Part shown: piece after piece, positions 53,639 to 62,931 of the stretch
How the letters are laid out: each line of letters begins with the position of its first letter
Numbering within the stretch: the stretch's first letter is position 1
Source: Actinomycetospora lemnae
Lineage (GTDB): Bacteria > Actinomycetota > Actinomycetes > Mycobacteriales > Pseudonocardiaceae
DNA length: 64,000 bases
Direction of reading: 5' to 3'
NCBI RefSeq assembly: GCF_028737315.1
Contig: NZ_JAQZAO010000007.1
Coordinates: 62,001 to 126,000, forward strand
Program-made: the position numbers and the translations under genes
The notes under the pieces: model-generated
Seen by the model: only the letters and a program-made list of their open reading frames with translations
Database searches by the model: none
Told to the model about the DNA's origin: nothing

Positions 53639-53678
53639 GTGAGCGGACTTTCGAGGTATAGCTCGAAAGATCGCTCAC
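53639..53678. repeat. Imperfect 40-bp palindrome with TATA centre (copy B)
   Basis: GTGAGCGGACTTTCGAGGTA is followed by TAGCTCGAAAGATCGCTCAC; 18 of 20 positions pair. It shares GTGAGCG, ACTTT, TATAGCTC and CGCTCAC with copy A at 45701-45740. It lies 15 bases beyond the stop of the minus-strand monooxygenase gene and can serve as its terminator. Confidence 0.88.
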
Positions 53679-53692
53679 GGACGGCGTCCGGC

Positions 53693-55078
53693 CTACGCCT
53701 CCACGCTGACCGCGGCGACGGTGGTGGGGGAGGGCCGGAGGCCGAGGTGCTCGCGCAGGGTCGTGCCCTCGTACTCGGTGCGGAACGAGCCCTTCTCCTG
53801 CAGCAGCGGCACGACCTGGTCGACGAACGGGTCCATCCCGCCCGGCGTGATGTGCGGGACCAGCACGAACCCGTCCGACGCGTCGGACTGCACGAACTCG
53901 TCGATCGTGTCCGCGACGCGCTGCGGGGTCCCGACGAACGTGTGGCGCCCGTTCTTGCGGATGACGACCTCGCGCAGCGAGAGCCCCTCGCGCTCGCCGA
54001 GCTCGCGCCACTCGTTCGCGGTCGCGACCGGGTCGCGGTACATCCGCACGCTCGCCCGGCCCTTCGAGATGTGGCCCCCGGAGTCGACGTCGTCGTCGGT
54101 CTTCGGGTCGAACGAGGGGACGGGGCCGTCGGGGTCGACGTCGGAGAGGTCGCGGTTCCAGACCTGCTCGGCGAACGCGATCGCCGTCGCCGGCCCGACC
54201 TGCTGGTACTGGACCTGCCGCGCGTTCTCCGCGGCCTCCTCCTCGGTGTCCCCGAGCACGAAGGTCGCCGCCGGCAGGATCTTGAGGTCCTCGGGGCGCC
54301 GGCCGAACTTCTCCAGCCGCCGCTTCACGTCCGCGTAGAACTCCTGGCCGGCCTCCAGCTCCGCGTGCCGCGTGAAGATCGCGTCCGCGCTCGAGGCGGC
54401 GAACTCGCGACCCTCCTCGGAGTCGCCGGCCTGGATGATCACCGGACGCCCCTGTGGGCTGCGCGGCACCGGGAAGCGCCCGGAGATGTCGAACTGGTCC
54501 GAGCGGATCGCGAACCGCCCGGCGTCGCCGTGGCGCAGGAACTGCCCGGACGCGGCGTCGGCGAGCACGTCGTCGGCGTCCCACGAGTCCCACAGGGCCT
54601 GCGCGGTCGCGAGCATCTCCTGGGCGCGCAGGTAGCGCTTGTCCTTGGGCAGGTAGCCGCCGCGGCGGAAGTTCTCGCCGGTGAACTCGTCCCAGCTGGT
54701 CACGACGTTCCAGGCCGCGCGCCCGCCCGAGAGGTGGTCGAGCGTCGCGAGCTTGCGGGCGACGTCGAGCGGCTCGTTGAACGTCGAGTTGACGGTGCCG
54801 GCCAGGCCGATGTGGTCGGTGACGGCGGCGAGCGCCTGCAGGATCGCGACGTTGTCGGGGCGGCCCATGACGTCGAGGTCGTAGATGCGCCCGCCCTGCT
54901 CGCGCAGCCGCAGGCCCTCGGCGAGGAACAGGAAGTCGAACTTGCCCCGCTCCGCGGTCTGCGCGAAGCGGCGGAACGATGCGAACTCGATGTGGTTGCC
55001 CGACGCGGGGTCGCTCCAGACCGTCGTGTTGTTGACGCCGGGGAAGTGGGCGGCGAGGTGGATCTGCTTCTTCGCCAT
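53693..55078 (-). CDS. NtaA/SnaA/DszA-family FMN-dependent monooxygenase
   Basis: The 461-residue luciferase-like protein begins KKQIHLAAHFPGVNNTTVWS and has FDFLFLAEGLRLREQGGRIY, GLAGTVNSTFNEPLDVARKL and SGGRAAWNVVTSWDEFTGEN, the DszA/NtaA signature. Enzymes of this group use reduced FMN from a separate reductase to cleave C-S or C-N bonds (sulfones, nitrilotriacetate). The substrate is unknown. It is 10 bases downstream of a second luciferase-like gene in the same direction. Confidence 0.92.
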   Translation of the reverse strand: MAKKQIHLAAHFPGVNNTTVWSDPASGNHIEFASFRRFAQTAERGKFDFLFLAEGLRLREQGGRIYDLDVMGRPDNVAILQALAAVTDHIGLAGTVNSTFNEPLDVARKLATLDHLSGGRAAWNVVTSWDEFTGENFRRGGYLPKDKRYLRAQEMLATAQALWDSWDADDVLADAASGQFLRHGDAGRFAIRSDQFDISGRFPVPRSPQGRPVIIQAGDSEEGREFAASSADAIFTRHAELEAGQEFYADVKRRLEKFGRRPEDLKILPAATFVLGDTEEEAAENARQVQYQQVGPATAIAFAEQVWNRDLSDVDPDGPVPSFDPKTDDDVDSGGHISKGRASVRMYRDPVATANEWRELGEREGLSLREVVIRKNGRHTFVGTPQRVADTIDEFVQSDASDGFVLVPHITPGGMDPFVDQVVPLLQEKGSFRTEYEGTTLREHLGLRPSPTTVAAVSVEA

Positions 55079-55088
55079 GGTGTCCTCC

Positions 55089-56252
55089 TCAGACCTGCGC
55101 GTAGCGGTCGGCGGGCCGCGCGAGGCCGAAGTGGCCCCGCAGCGTGTCGGCGTCGTAGGCGGTGCGGAACAGCCCCCGGCGCTGCAGCTCGGGGACGAGC
55201 TCGCGCGTGATGCGGGGCAGGTCGTGGGCGGTGACGGCCGGGCGCAGCCGGGCGCCGGCGAGCCCGGTCGCGTGCCAGGACTCGAGGACGTCGGCGACGT
55301 CGCCGACCGTGCCGGTGAGGATGCGGGCGTCGCTGCGCAGCTCCTCGCCGTCGGTCGCGTCGAGGCGGGCCAGGCGCTCGCGGGCGGCGTCGACGCTGTC
55401 GTCGAGCACGACGAGCAGGTCGCCGAGGACGCGCAGCTCCTCGCCCGTGCGCCCCACCGACGCCTCCTCGGCGCGGACCTGGCGCAGGATGGCCTCCGCG
55501 TCGCCGGTCGGGCCGGCGCGCCCCACCCCGCCGGGCGTCACGAAGACGAGGTCGGCGCCGCGGGCCGCGAGCCGGTAGGCGACGTCGACGTGCGCGAGCG
55601 CGCTGACCAGCGGCTGGCCCTGCGGCGGGCGGGGGGTGATCGAGGGCCCGCGCACCGAGAAGTGGGCGCCGGAGAAGTCGATGTAGTGCAGCTTGTCGCG
55701 GTCGACGAACCGGCCGGTCGCGGCGTCGCGGATCTCGGCGTCGTCCTCCCACGAGTCCCACAGCCGGCGCTGGACCTCGATGTGGTCGGCCGCCTCGTCG
55801 AACAGGCCCTCGTGGCTCTCCGCGCCGTACTCCCGGCGCCCGAACAGGGCGTACTCGTCCGCGCGCGACGACACCTTGACCCGCACCCCGGCCCGCCCGG
55901 TCGTCACGTAGTCGAGCGTCGCGATCTCGGTGGAGACGTGGAAGGGCTCGGTGTGCGTCGCGACGACCGTCGGTACCAGCCCGATCCGGCTCGTCACCGG
56001 CCCGACGCGCAGGGCGACGAGCTGGGCGTCGAGGCGTCCCTGCGCGCGGTCGGCGCGGTCGGTGTCGAGGGCGAAGGAGTCCTCGAACGTGACGAGGTCG
56101 AGCAGGCCCGCCTCGGCCTCGCGGACCTGGTCGACCCAGAAGCCCGCGGTGAACAGCTCGTCGGCACGGGCGCCGGGCTCGCGCCACGACGCCGGGTGCC
56201 AGCCGGTGCCGTCGAGGGCGACCGCCAGGTGCAGCGCTGACTCCTGGGTCAT
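55089..56252 (-). CDS. LLM-class flavin-dependent oxidoreductase
   Basis: The 387-residue luciferase-like protein has LHLAVALDGTGWHPASWREP, VTFEDSFALDTDRADRAQGR, TEPFHVSTEIATLDYVTTGR and PPQGQPLVSALAHVDVAYRL. It is related to the DszA group but shorter. The pair probably forms an operon, possibly including the GNAT gene upstream. No flavin reductase is visible nearby. Confidence 0.88.
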   Translation of the reverse strand: MTQESALHLAVALDGTGWHPASWREPGARADELFTAGFWVDQVREAEAGLLDLVTFEDSFALDTDRADRAQGRLDAQLVALRVGPVTSRIGLVPTVVATHTEPFHVSTEIATLDYVTTGRAGVRVKVSSRADEYALFGRREYGAESHEGLFDEAADHIEVQRRLWDSWEDDAEIRDAATGRFVDRDKLHYIDFSGAHFSVRGPSITPRPPQGQPLVSALAHVDVAYRLAARGADLVFVTPGGVGRAGPTGDAEAILRQVRAEEASVGRTGEELRVLGDLLVVLDDSVDAARERLARLDATDGEELRSDARILTGTVGDVADVLESWHATGLAGARLRPAVTAHDLPRITRELVPELQRRGLFRTAYDADTLRGHFGLARPADRYAQV

Positions 56253-56266
56253 GGTCCTCCTGTCCG

Positions 56267-56968
56267 CTACGTCCGCGCGGGGACGTCGCTCGGGACGGTC
56301 AGGGCGGTGAAGTCGGGGCGGGCGCGCAACCGGAAGCCGAGGGCCTCGTAGAGCCGGATCGCGCCGATGTTCGACGCCGAGGCGTGCAGGAACGGGATCT
56401 CGCCCCGCGCCCGGATGCCGGCGGCGACGGCCAGGACGAGCCGGGTCGCGAGCCCCCGGCCGCGGTGCGCCGCGTCGGTGCAGACCGCGCTGATCTCGGT
56501 GTACCCGGGTGGGTGCAGGCGCTCACCGGCCATGGCGACGAGTTCGCCGTCCTCGACGACGCCCAGGTAGGTGCCCGTGGCGATGGTCCGCGGCCCGAAC
56601 GGCCCGGGACGCGTACGGGCGACGAGCTCGCGCATCGCCGGGACGTCGTCGGGGCCGAGGCGGACCAGGTCGGGGTCGTCGTGACCCGTGACCTCGTCGC
56701 CGACGAGCTGGACCCCGGCCATGGTCCGCGCGACCTCGAGGCCGGCGGGGTCGAGGAGCCCGAAGGCCGGGACGACCGTGGTGTTGCCGGGCCCGACGAG
56801 CGCGGCGACGTCGTCCCACTCGGCCGCGCTGCGGGGCTCGGCGAGGAACGGCGTGACGTCGGGGTCGTAGCGCCGTGCGTCCCCGAGGGCCTGCGCCAGG
56901 TGCGCGTGGGCGCCGAGCAGGGAGCTGCGGACCGGCTCGTCGAGCGGCCCGGGGTGTCCGGGTGCCAC
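56267..56968 (-). CDS. GNAT-family N-acetyltransferase
   Basis: The 233-residue protein has an N-terminal linker domain and a C-terminal GNAT fold. Motif A, AVCTDAAHRGRGLATRLVLA, contains the acetyl-CoA loop RGRGLA, followed by PFLHASASNIGAIRLYEALG. This layout matches the FR47-like GNAT group. The acceptor is unknown. It starts 14 bases before the first luciferase-like gene and may be co-transcribed. Confidence 0.87.
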   Translation of the reverse strand: MAPGHPGPLDEPVRSSLLGAHAHLAQALGDARRYDPDVTPFLAEPRSAAEWDDVAALVGPGNTTVVPAFGLLDPAGLEVARTMAGVQLVGDEVTGHDDPDLVRLGPDDVPAMRELVARTRPGPFGPRTIATGTYLGVVEDGELVAMAGERLHPPGYTEISAVCTDAAHRGRGLATRLVLAVAAGIRARGEIPFLHASASNIGAIRLYEALGFRLRARPDFTALTVPSDVPART

Positions 56969-57026
56969 TCAGGCGACAACCGCCCGCGCCGCGACACCAT
57001 TCCGGCCCGGTGCGGCTCCGCCGCAG

Positions 57027-57503
57027 GTGATGACACGGGGGAGCGGAGCTGACGCTCACGGACGTCGCCTCGCCCCGGAGCGGGTGCTCACCGAGGACCC
57101 GCCGGCCTTCGTCGGTGCCTGCCGGCCGCGGCGGATGCTCGTGCCCTCGGCGTTCTGCCAGGGGCCGGCGCGGCGGTCGGTCGCGGAGGCGCGCCCGCGT
57201 CTCCCCGGCGTCGCCGCGTCGCGGGCGCCGCGCGTCGACGAGGTCGCCGCGTCCGTCGAGGCGGCCTGGGCGTCGCTGCACGCCGTCGCCGCAGCCCCCG
57301 CGACCGCCGGGCCGCGCGACCAGGCGGCGCTGCGCCACGAGGCCGCGCGGCTCGCCGGCGAGGCGACGCGGCTCGAGGCGGCCGTCGTCGGCGGCGCGGG
57401 CTACGTCGCCGACAGCGCCACCGCCCGCCGCTTGCGCGAGGCCGCGTCCCTCCCCGTGCAGGCGCCTACCGAGGCCCTGCTCGAGCACCGGACCCCGGCG
57501 TGA
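57027..57503 (+). pseudogene. Probable remnant of an acyl-CoA dehydrogenase C-terminus
   Basis: The 158-codon frame ends with a stretch that looks like the last helices of an acyl-CoA dehydrogenase: HEAARLAGEATRLEAAVVGG, AGYVADSATARRLREAASLP, VQAPTEALLEHR. The N-terminal two-thirds of such a protein are missing, and the first codons (MMTRGSGADAHGRR) come from dispersed repeat copy 7. No other open frame supplies the lost part. I read it as a decayed gene cut at the repeat; a small genuine protein is possible. Confidence 0.5.
57031..57054 (+). repeat. Dispersed short repeat, copy 7 (at the 5' end of the remnant)
   Basis: TGACACGGGGGAG then CGGAGCTGACG keeps the 9-mer AGCGGAGCT and the leading GACAC. 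It is a weaker match (about 13 of 16 core positions). It is followed by the remnant and preceded by a GCGGCTCCGCCGC palindrome (57012-57024). Confidence 0.45.
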
Positions 57504-57515
57504 CACCGAAGCATC

Positions 57516-58112
57516 TCAGCCCCGCGCCCGGACGGCCGAGAGCACCAGCTCGATCCCGCCGTCGGCGACGTCCTGGAACGACCCCAGCGCGTCGGGGTCG
57601 CGGACCCATCGGAAGACCACACCCATGTAGACGTCGGACAGGGTGCGCGCGGCCTCGGCGACGTCGACGTCCGCTGCGACCTCCCCGCGCTCCTGGCCCT
57701 CGCGCAGCAGGGGCCGCAGGTCGGCCAGGAGCTGGGACTCGTAGCGGATCGGGCCGGTCGCCGCGGTCCAGCCGAGCATCATCTGCCGGGTCAGCTCCGG
57801 CTCCGCCTCGACCAGCCGGCTGATCAGGCGGAAGTAGGCGCGGATGCGCTCCGGCGCCGGCTCGTCGGTCGACTCCGTGATCACCTCGACGGCGTCGTCG
57901 GCCATGCGCCGGGTCCACAGCATCGGGATGTCGCCCTTGCTGGGGAAATGGTTGAACGCCGTGCGCCGCGACGTGCCCGCCCGCTCGGCGATGTCCGCCA
58001 TCGTCGTGTCCTCGTAGCCGCGCTCCACGAACAGCGCGGCCGCCGCCTCGTAGAGGACGTCCCTCGTCGCGGACGCGCGTCCGCCCCCGGCGCCCTGCTC
58101 GGCCGCGCTCAC
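57516..58112 (-). CDS. TetR-family transcriptional repressor
   Basis: The 198-residue protein has an N-terminal DNA-binding domain (TRDVLYEAAAALFVERGYED then TTMADIAERAGTSRRTAFNH, FPSKGDI) and a variable C-terminal ligand domain. It is encoded divergently from the P450 gene, with two inverted palindromic sites between, so it most likely represses the P450/MBL/FAH genes and itself. I start at GTG 58112 (MSAAEQGAGGG); the frame is open to 58253 across the operators. Confidence 0.9.
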   Translation of the reverse strand: MSAAEQGAGGGRASATRDVLYEAAAALFVERGYEDTTMADIAERAGTSRRTAFNHFPSKGDIPMLWTRRMADDAVEVITESTDEPAPERIRAYFRLISRLVEAEPELTRQMMLGWTAATGPIRYESQLLADLRPLLREGQERGEVAADVDVAEAARTLSDVYMGVVFRWVRDPDALGSFQDVADGGIELVLSAVRARG

Positions 58113-58135
58113 CGTCGCTCCCGTCGTCGTGACGC

Positions 58136-58165
58136 TTGACACGTCCTGCACTCGGGTGCAACTGT
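58136..58165 (+). promoter_or_regulatory. Candidate promoter of the P450 operon
   Basis: A perfect -35 TTGACA (58136-58141) is followed 18 bases later by AACTGT (58160-58165) as a weak -10. The operator at 58147-58160 lies between, so a bound repressor would block polymerase. Confidence 0.55.
58147..58160. promoter_or_regulatory. Operator O1 (TGCACTCGGGTGCA)
   Basis: The 14-base site has inverted arms TGCAC and GTGCA. It is the exact reverse complement of O2 at 58181-58194. Two such copies between a TetR gene and its neighbour are the expected repressor sites. A GTTCCGGAAC palindrome (58164-58173) sits between them. Confidence 0.8.
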
Positions 58166-58180
58166 TCCGGAACCGCCACC

Positions 58181-58194
58181 TGCACCCGAGTGCA
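58181..58194. promoter_or_regulatory. Operator O2 (TGCACCCGAGTGCA)
   Basis: The reverse complement of O1, centred 34 bases from it and 22-35 bases before the P450 start codon. It can block leader passage or pair with O1 through one repressor dimer of dimers. Confidence 0.8.
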
Positions 58195-58215
58195 ACCCTC
58201 TCACCAGGGAGAAGT

Positions 58216-59405
58216 ATGTCCAACGTAGCTGCGGCGCCGCGGCCCGACGCCATCGACCTGTACCGGATCGAGGCCCTGCGCGACCCCTACCCCCTCTACG
58301 CCGAGCTGCGCGGGCATGGGCCGGCCACCTACGAGCCGGAGCGCGGGATCTGGCTCGTGCCCGGCTACGCCGAGGCCGCCGCGGTCCTGCGCGACCACCG
58401 CCGCTTCGTGTCCGGCGACGGCGCCACCTACGAGAGCGCACTCGGCCGCACCGAGCGCTATCCGCTGATCGAGACCGACCCGCCGGAACACACCCGCATC
58501 CGCCGGGCCGTCCAGCCGCCGTTCGCCCGGGCCGAGATCGAGACGCTGCGGCGGGGGATCGAGGCCGCCGCCACCACGATCGTCGACCAGGCGCTCGCGC
58601 AGGGGGAGGTCGACGCCGTCCCGGCACTGGCCCAGCCGATGCCCGACCGCGCGATGGAGATGCTCACCGGCCTCACCCCGCCGAGCTGCCAGGCATTGGT
58701 CGACTGGAGCGACGCCGTCGTGCGTGCCCAGGAGCCGGCGGCCGACCCGCGGCACACCGAGCTCCTGCTCGAGGCCCTGACGTGGCTGGGCGAGGACGGC
58801 ATCCCCGGCCTGCCCGCCCACTGCCTCGGACGGCTGATCATGGACGGCGGCTCCACCGGCGGGCTCGACCCGGAGGGCCCCGAGCGCCTGATGACGCTGG
58901 CCTCCATCTGGCTGGCCGGGATCGACTCCACCGGCGCGCTCCTGGGCAACGCGATCGACGCGTTCATCGAGCAGCCGGACCAGTGGGACCTGCTGCGGTC
59001 CCGCCCCGACCTCGTCCCGAACGCGGTCGAGGAGCTGCTGCGCTTCGAGGCGCCGTTCCGCGTCTTCTACCGCCGCACCCGCGACGAGGCCGAGGTCGCC
59101 GGGGTCGCGATCCCCGCCGGCGCCACGGTCTGCGCGGTCCTGGGGTCGACGGGCCGCGACCCCCGGCAGTTCGCCGACCCGGACCGGCTGGACGTCACCC
59201 GGGAGAACGCCCGCACGCACCTCGCGCTCGGCACGTCGATCCACCTGTGCCTCGGCGCCCCGCTGGCGCGGACGGAGGCGACCGCGATGCTCACCGAGCT
59301 CACCCGCCGGGTGCGCCGCTTCGAGCGCACCGGCGACGCGGTGCGCAGCCCCAGCGGCACCATGCGCAAGTTCGACGCGCTGCCGGTCCGCCTGGTGGCG
59401 GCGTG

Positions 59406-59406
<1 letters not shown>
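58216..59406 (+). CDS. Cytochrome P450
   Basis: The 396-residue soluble P450 has the I-helix motif ASIWLAGIDSTGALLG, the ExxR motif EELLRFEAP, and the haem-binding stretch LALGTSIHLCLGAPLAR with the ligand Cys about residue 345. The usual Phe seven residues before it is Leu. It would hydroxylate or otherwise oxidise a small molecule, with electrons from a ferredoxin not found in the window. The ATG follows AGGGAGA. It overlaps the MBL gene by one base and leads a TetR-controlled unit. Confidence 0.93.
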
Positions 59407-60346
<940 letters not shown>

Positions 60347-60350
<4 letters not shown>

Positions 60351-61321
60351 AGATCGCCCGCATCGAGGTCGACGGGGCCCGCCGGGTCGGTGTCGTCGAC
60401 GGGGACCGGGTCCAGCCGCTCGCGGCCCACGTCACCGTGGAGGAGGTGCTCGCCGCGACGCCGGCCGAGCGCACCGCGCTCGTCGACCGGGCCGCCGACG
60501 GCGCGCCGCGTCCGTTGTCGGACATGCGGCTGCTCGCGCCGGTGGCGCCCCCGACCCTGCGCGACCACATCACCTTCGAGGAGCACCTCGAGGGCAGCCT
60601 CAAGCTGCTCGGCCGCACGGCACCACCCCCGGAGTGGTACGAGCAGCCCGTCTTCTACTTCTCCAACACCAATGCCGTCATCGGGCCGGACGAGCCGGTC
60701 GCGGTGCCGCCGGGGTGCGAGCGGCTCGACTTCGAGCTCGAGCTCGCCGCCGTCATCGGCCGGCCCGGACGGGACCTGACCCCCGAGCAGGCGGGCGACC
60801 ACATCGCCGGGTACACGCTGTTCAACGACTGGTCCGCCCGTGACCTCATGGCGCCGGTGATCCCCGTGGGCCTCGGTCCGGTCAAGGGCAAGGACTTCGC
60901 CAACACCCTCGGACCGTGGATCGTCACCGCCGACGAGCTGGCGCCCTTCCGTCGGGACGACCGGCTGGCGCTGGAGATGCACGCGGAGGTCAACGGCGTC
61001 CCGCTGCCGGGCGGCGGGGACACCTCGGCGAGCATGGCGTGGTCGTTCGAGGAGATCGTCGCCTACGCCTCGCGCGGGGCGGAGCTGCGGACCGGTGACG
61101 TGCTCGCGTCGGGGACCTGCGGCACGGGCTGCCTGCTCGAGTACTGGGCCCAGGCGGGCGACGCGGCGCCGCCGCCGCTGCGGCCGGGGGACGTCGTCAC
61201 GCTGGTCGTGGAGGGCATCGGGTCGGTGTCGAACCGCGTCGTCGCGGGTGCCGAGCCGGTGCCCGTGCCGAAGGCCCGGGTCGGGCACGCGCGACGGCCC
61301 CGTCCGTGGACGAGTACCTGA
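60347..61321 (+). CDS. Fumarylacetoacetate hydrolase family protein
   Basis: The 324-residue FAH-fold protein has the metal-binding glutamates in FELELAAVIG, then GYTLFNDWSARDLMAPV, VKGKDFANTLGPWIVTADEL and SGTCGTGCLLEYW. The family cleaves C-C bonds of beta-diketo acids or acts as decarboxylase/isomerase in aromatic catabolism (HpcE-like). With the P450 and MBL genes it makes a coupled three-gene cassette, perhaps for ring oxidation, hydrolysis and C-C cleavage. The order of steps is inferred. Confidence 0.9.
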
Positions 61322-61342
61322 TCGTGTCGTTCGGCGGTGTCC

Positions 61343-61360
61343 CCGCTCGGGCCCGAGCGG
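61343..61360 (+). terminator. 18-bp palindrome after the FAH gene
   Basis: CCGCTCGGG and CCCGAGCGG are adjacent inverted arms 21 bases after the FAH stop. They may terminate the P450 operon before the cupin gene. Confidence 0.5.
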
Positions 61361-61364
61361 TGAC

Positions 61365-61408
61365 CATGGTCGTCCACCACCACCACGGCACGGACGGGGA
61401 CGACCATG
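61365..61408 (+). promoter_or_regulatory. Inverted repeat enclosing the cupin start codon
   Basis: CATGGTCGTCC (61365-61375) is the exact reverse complement of GGACGACCATG (61398-61408), whose last three bases are the cupin ATG. If transcribed, the 11-bp stem would hide the start codon and the G-rich stretch before it. A CAC repeat (histidine-codon-like) sits in the loop. Confidence 0.5.
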
Positions 61409-61744
61409 CTCAAGCTCTCCCTCGACGCCTGCGCCCGCCAGCAGCTCACGGCGGCGCGCAGCAGCTCGGCCGGGCGCGCCGCCCACACGGTGGTGGGCGG
61501 GCACGGCAACGTCATGCGCCAGACGGTCATCGCGCTGACGGGCGGTCGCGAGCTCGGCGAGCACGAGAACCCCGGCGAGGCGACGCTGGTCGTGCTGCAC
61601 GGCCGGGTGCGGCTCGTGTCGGAGAAGGACTCGTGGGACGGGCGCCGGGGCGACCTGCTCGTCGTGTCCGACGGCCGCCACCGGCTCGAGGCCGTCGAGG
61701 ACGCAGTGGTCCTGCTGACGGTGGCCAAGCTCGCTCAGAAGTAG
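61406..61744 (+). CDS. Cupin-fold protein
   Basis: The 112-residue small protein has the cupin pattern RQTVIALTGGRELGEHENPG, EATLVVLHGRVRLVSEKDSW and GDLLVVSDGRHRLEAVEDAV. In place of three metal histidines only H-E-N and a final H remain, so metal binding is uncertain. It resembles small cupins of unknown role. The stop overlaps the convergent acyl-CoA dehydrogenase gene by ten bases. Confidence 0.8.
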   Translation: MLKLSLDACARQQLTAARSSSAGRAAHTVVGGHGNVMRQTVIALTGGRELGEHENPGEATLVVLHGRVRLVSEKDSWDGRRGDLLVVSDGRHRLEAVEDAVVLLTVAKLAQK

Positions 61745-62931
61745 CCGTTCGTCGGGAGCGGGGCCCCGGTGACGAGGTGCCGGCCGATGGCGGCCGCCTT
61801 GTAGCTCGCCGGGTTGTGCAGCGTGATCGTGCGGATGTTGCGCCAGTGCCGGTCGAGGTTGCGGGCGCGGCTGGACGCCGAGGCCCCGCCGACGTCGAAC
61901 AGGGTCGTCGCCGCGTCCAGGGCGACGCGGTCGAGGTGCACCTTCACCGACGTGTGCGCGAGCGACGCCGCGAGCAGCAGCTCCTCGGTCGGCTCGCCCT
62001 CCGCCCACGCCGCCATCACCGCGTCGATCGCGTCGGCCGCGGTGAGCACCGCCGCCTGCGCGGTCCACGCCGTCGCCGACAGCCGGCCGACGACCTCGTG
62101 CAGGATCGGGTCGTCGACGGCCTGCGGCGTGGGCGCGTGCTCGAAGGTGCGGCTGCGCGCGCGGACCACGCCGGCCGCGTCCGTGGCCACCGAGCGCAGG
62201 ATCCCGGCGACCAGCGCGTGCAGGTAGAGCTGCAGGAACGCGACGTCGCCCGGTGGGCGCGGCTCGAGGCGCGGCCGCGACCCCAGCACGTCGCGGGGCT
62301 CGACGGCCACGTCGGTGAACGTCGTCGTGCCGGTGCCCGTCCGGCTCTGGCCCATGCCGTCCCAGTCGTCGACGACGTCCACGCCGGCGCGGTCGGCGGG
62401 CACCATCACCGTGGCGACCCGGTCCTCGGGCACCCGGGCCGCGACCGCGATCCAGTCCGCGTAGAGCGTCCCGGTGCTGTAGTACTTCGTGCCGTTGAGG
62501 ACCAGGCGGCCGTCGACCTCCTCGAGCCGGGTGTCGAACTCGTGCCCGCCCGCCGCGGCCGGGCCGGTCTCGCTGATCGCGTTGCCGAACACCTTCCCGG
62601 CGCGGATCTCGTCGAGCCACCGCCGGCGGACGTCCCGGTCGGGGTGGCGCAGGAAGCCGATGACCTGGCTGTAGTGGGTGCGCAGCACGTGGGCGACGAT
62701 CGGGTCGGCCTCGGCGAGGTCGACGACGAACGCCAGCACCTCCCGCACCGACGCGCCGCGCCCGCCCTCGTCCACCGGCAGCGACAGCGCGCCCAGCCCG
62801 GCGCGCGCCACCACGGCCACCTCCCCGAACGGCGAGGCGTCGGTCCGCTCCCGCTCCGCGGCGCCCGCGGCGATCCCGGCGAGCAGCGCGGCGACCTCGG
62901 GCTCGGCGGCGGTCCGCGACGCGGGGCTCAC
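61735..62931 (-). CDS. Acyl-CoA dehydrogenase-like flavin monooxygenase (DszC/SfnB-like)
   Basis: The 398-residue acyl-CoA dehydrogenase-fold protein has GLGALSLPVDEGGRGASVRE, HYSQVIGFLRHPDRDVRRRW, GNAISETGPAAAGG and NGTKYYSTGTLYADWIAV. The end ARNLDRHWRNIRTITLHNPA lacks the catalytic glutamate typical of true dehydrogenases. This places it with DszC/SfnB/NtaA-partner monooxygenases, which need reduced FMN. The GTG start overlaps the upstream luciferase-like gene (GTGA), which supports a shared pathway. The substrate is unknown, organosulfur being most likely. Confidence 0.88.
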   Translation of the reverse strand: MSPASRTAAEPEVAALLAGIAAGAAERERTDASPFGEVAVVARAGLGALSLPVDEGGRGASVREVLAFVVDLAEADPIVAHVLRTHYSQVIGFLRHPDRDVRRRWLDEIRAGKVFGNAISETGPAAAGGHEFDTRLEEVDGRLVLNGTKYYSTGTLYADWIAVAARVPEDRVATVMVPADRAGVDVVDDWDGMGQSRTGTGTTTFTDVAVEPRDVLGSRPRLEPRPPGDVAFLQLYLHALVAGILRSVATDAAGVVRARSRTFEHAPTPQAVDDPILHEVVGRLSATAWTAQAAVLTAADAIDAVMAAWAEGEPTEELLLAASLAHTSVKVHLDRVALDAATTLFDVGGASASSRARNLDRHWRNIRTITLHNPASYKAAAIGRHLVTGAPLPTNGYF

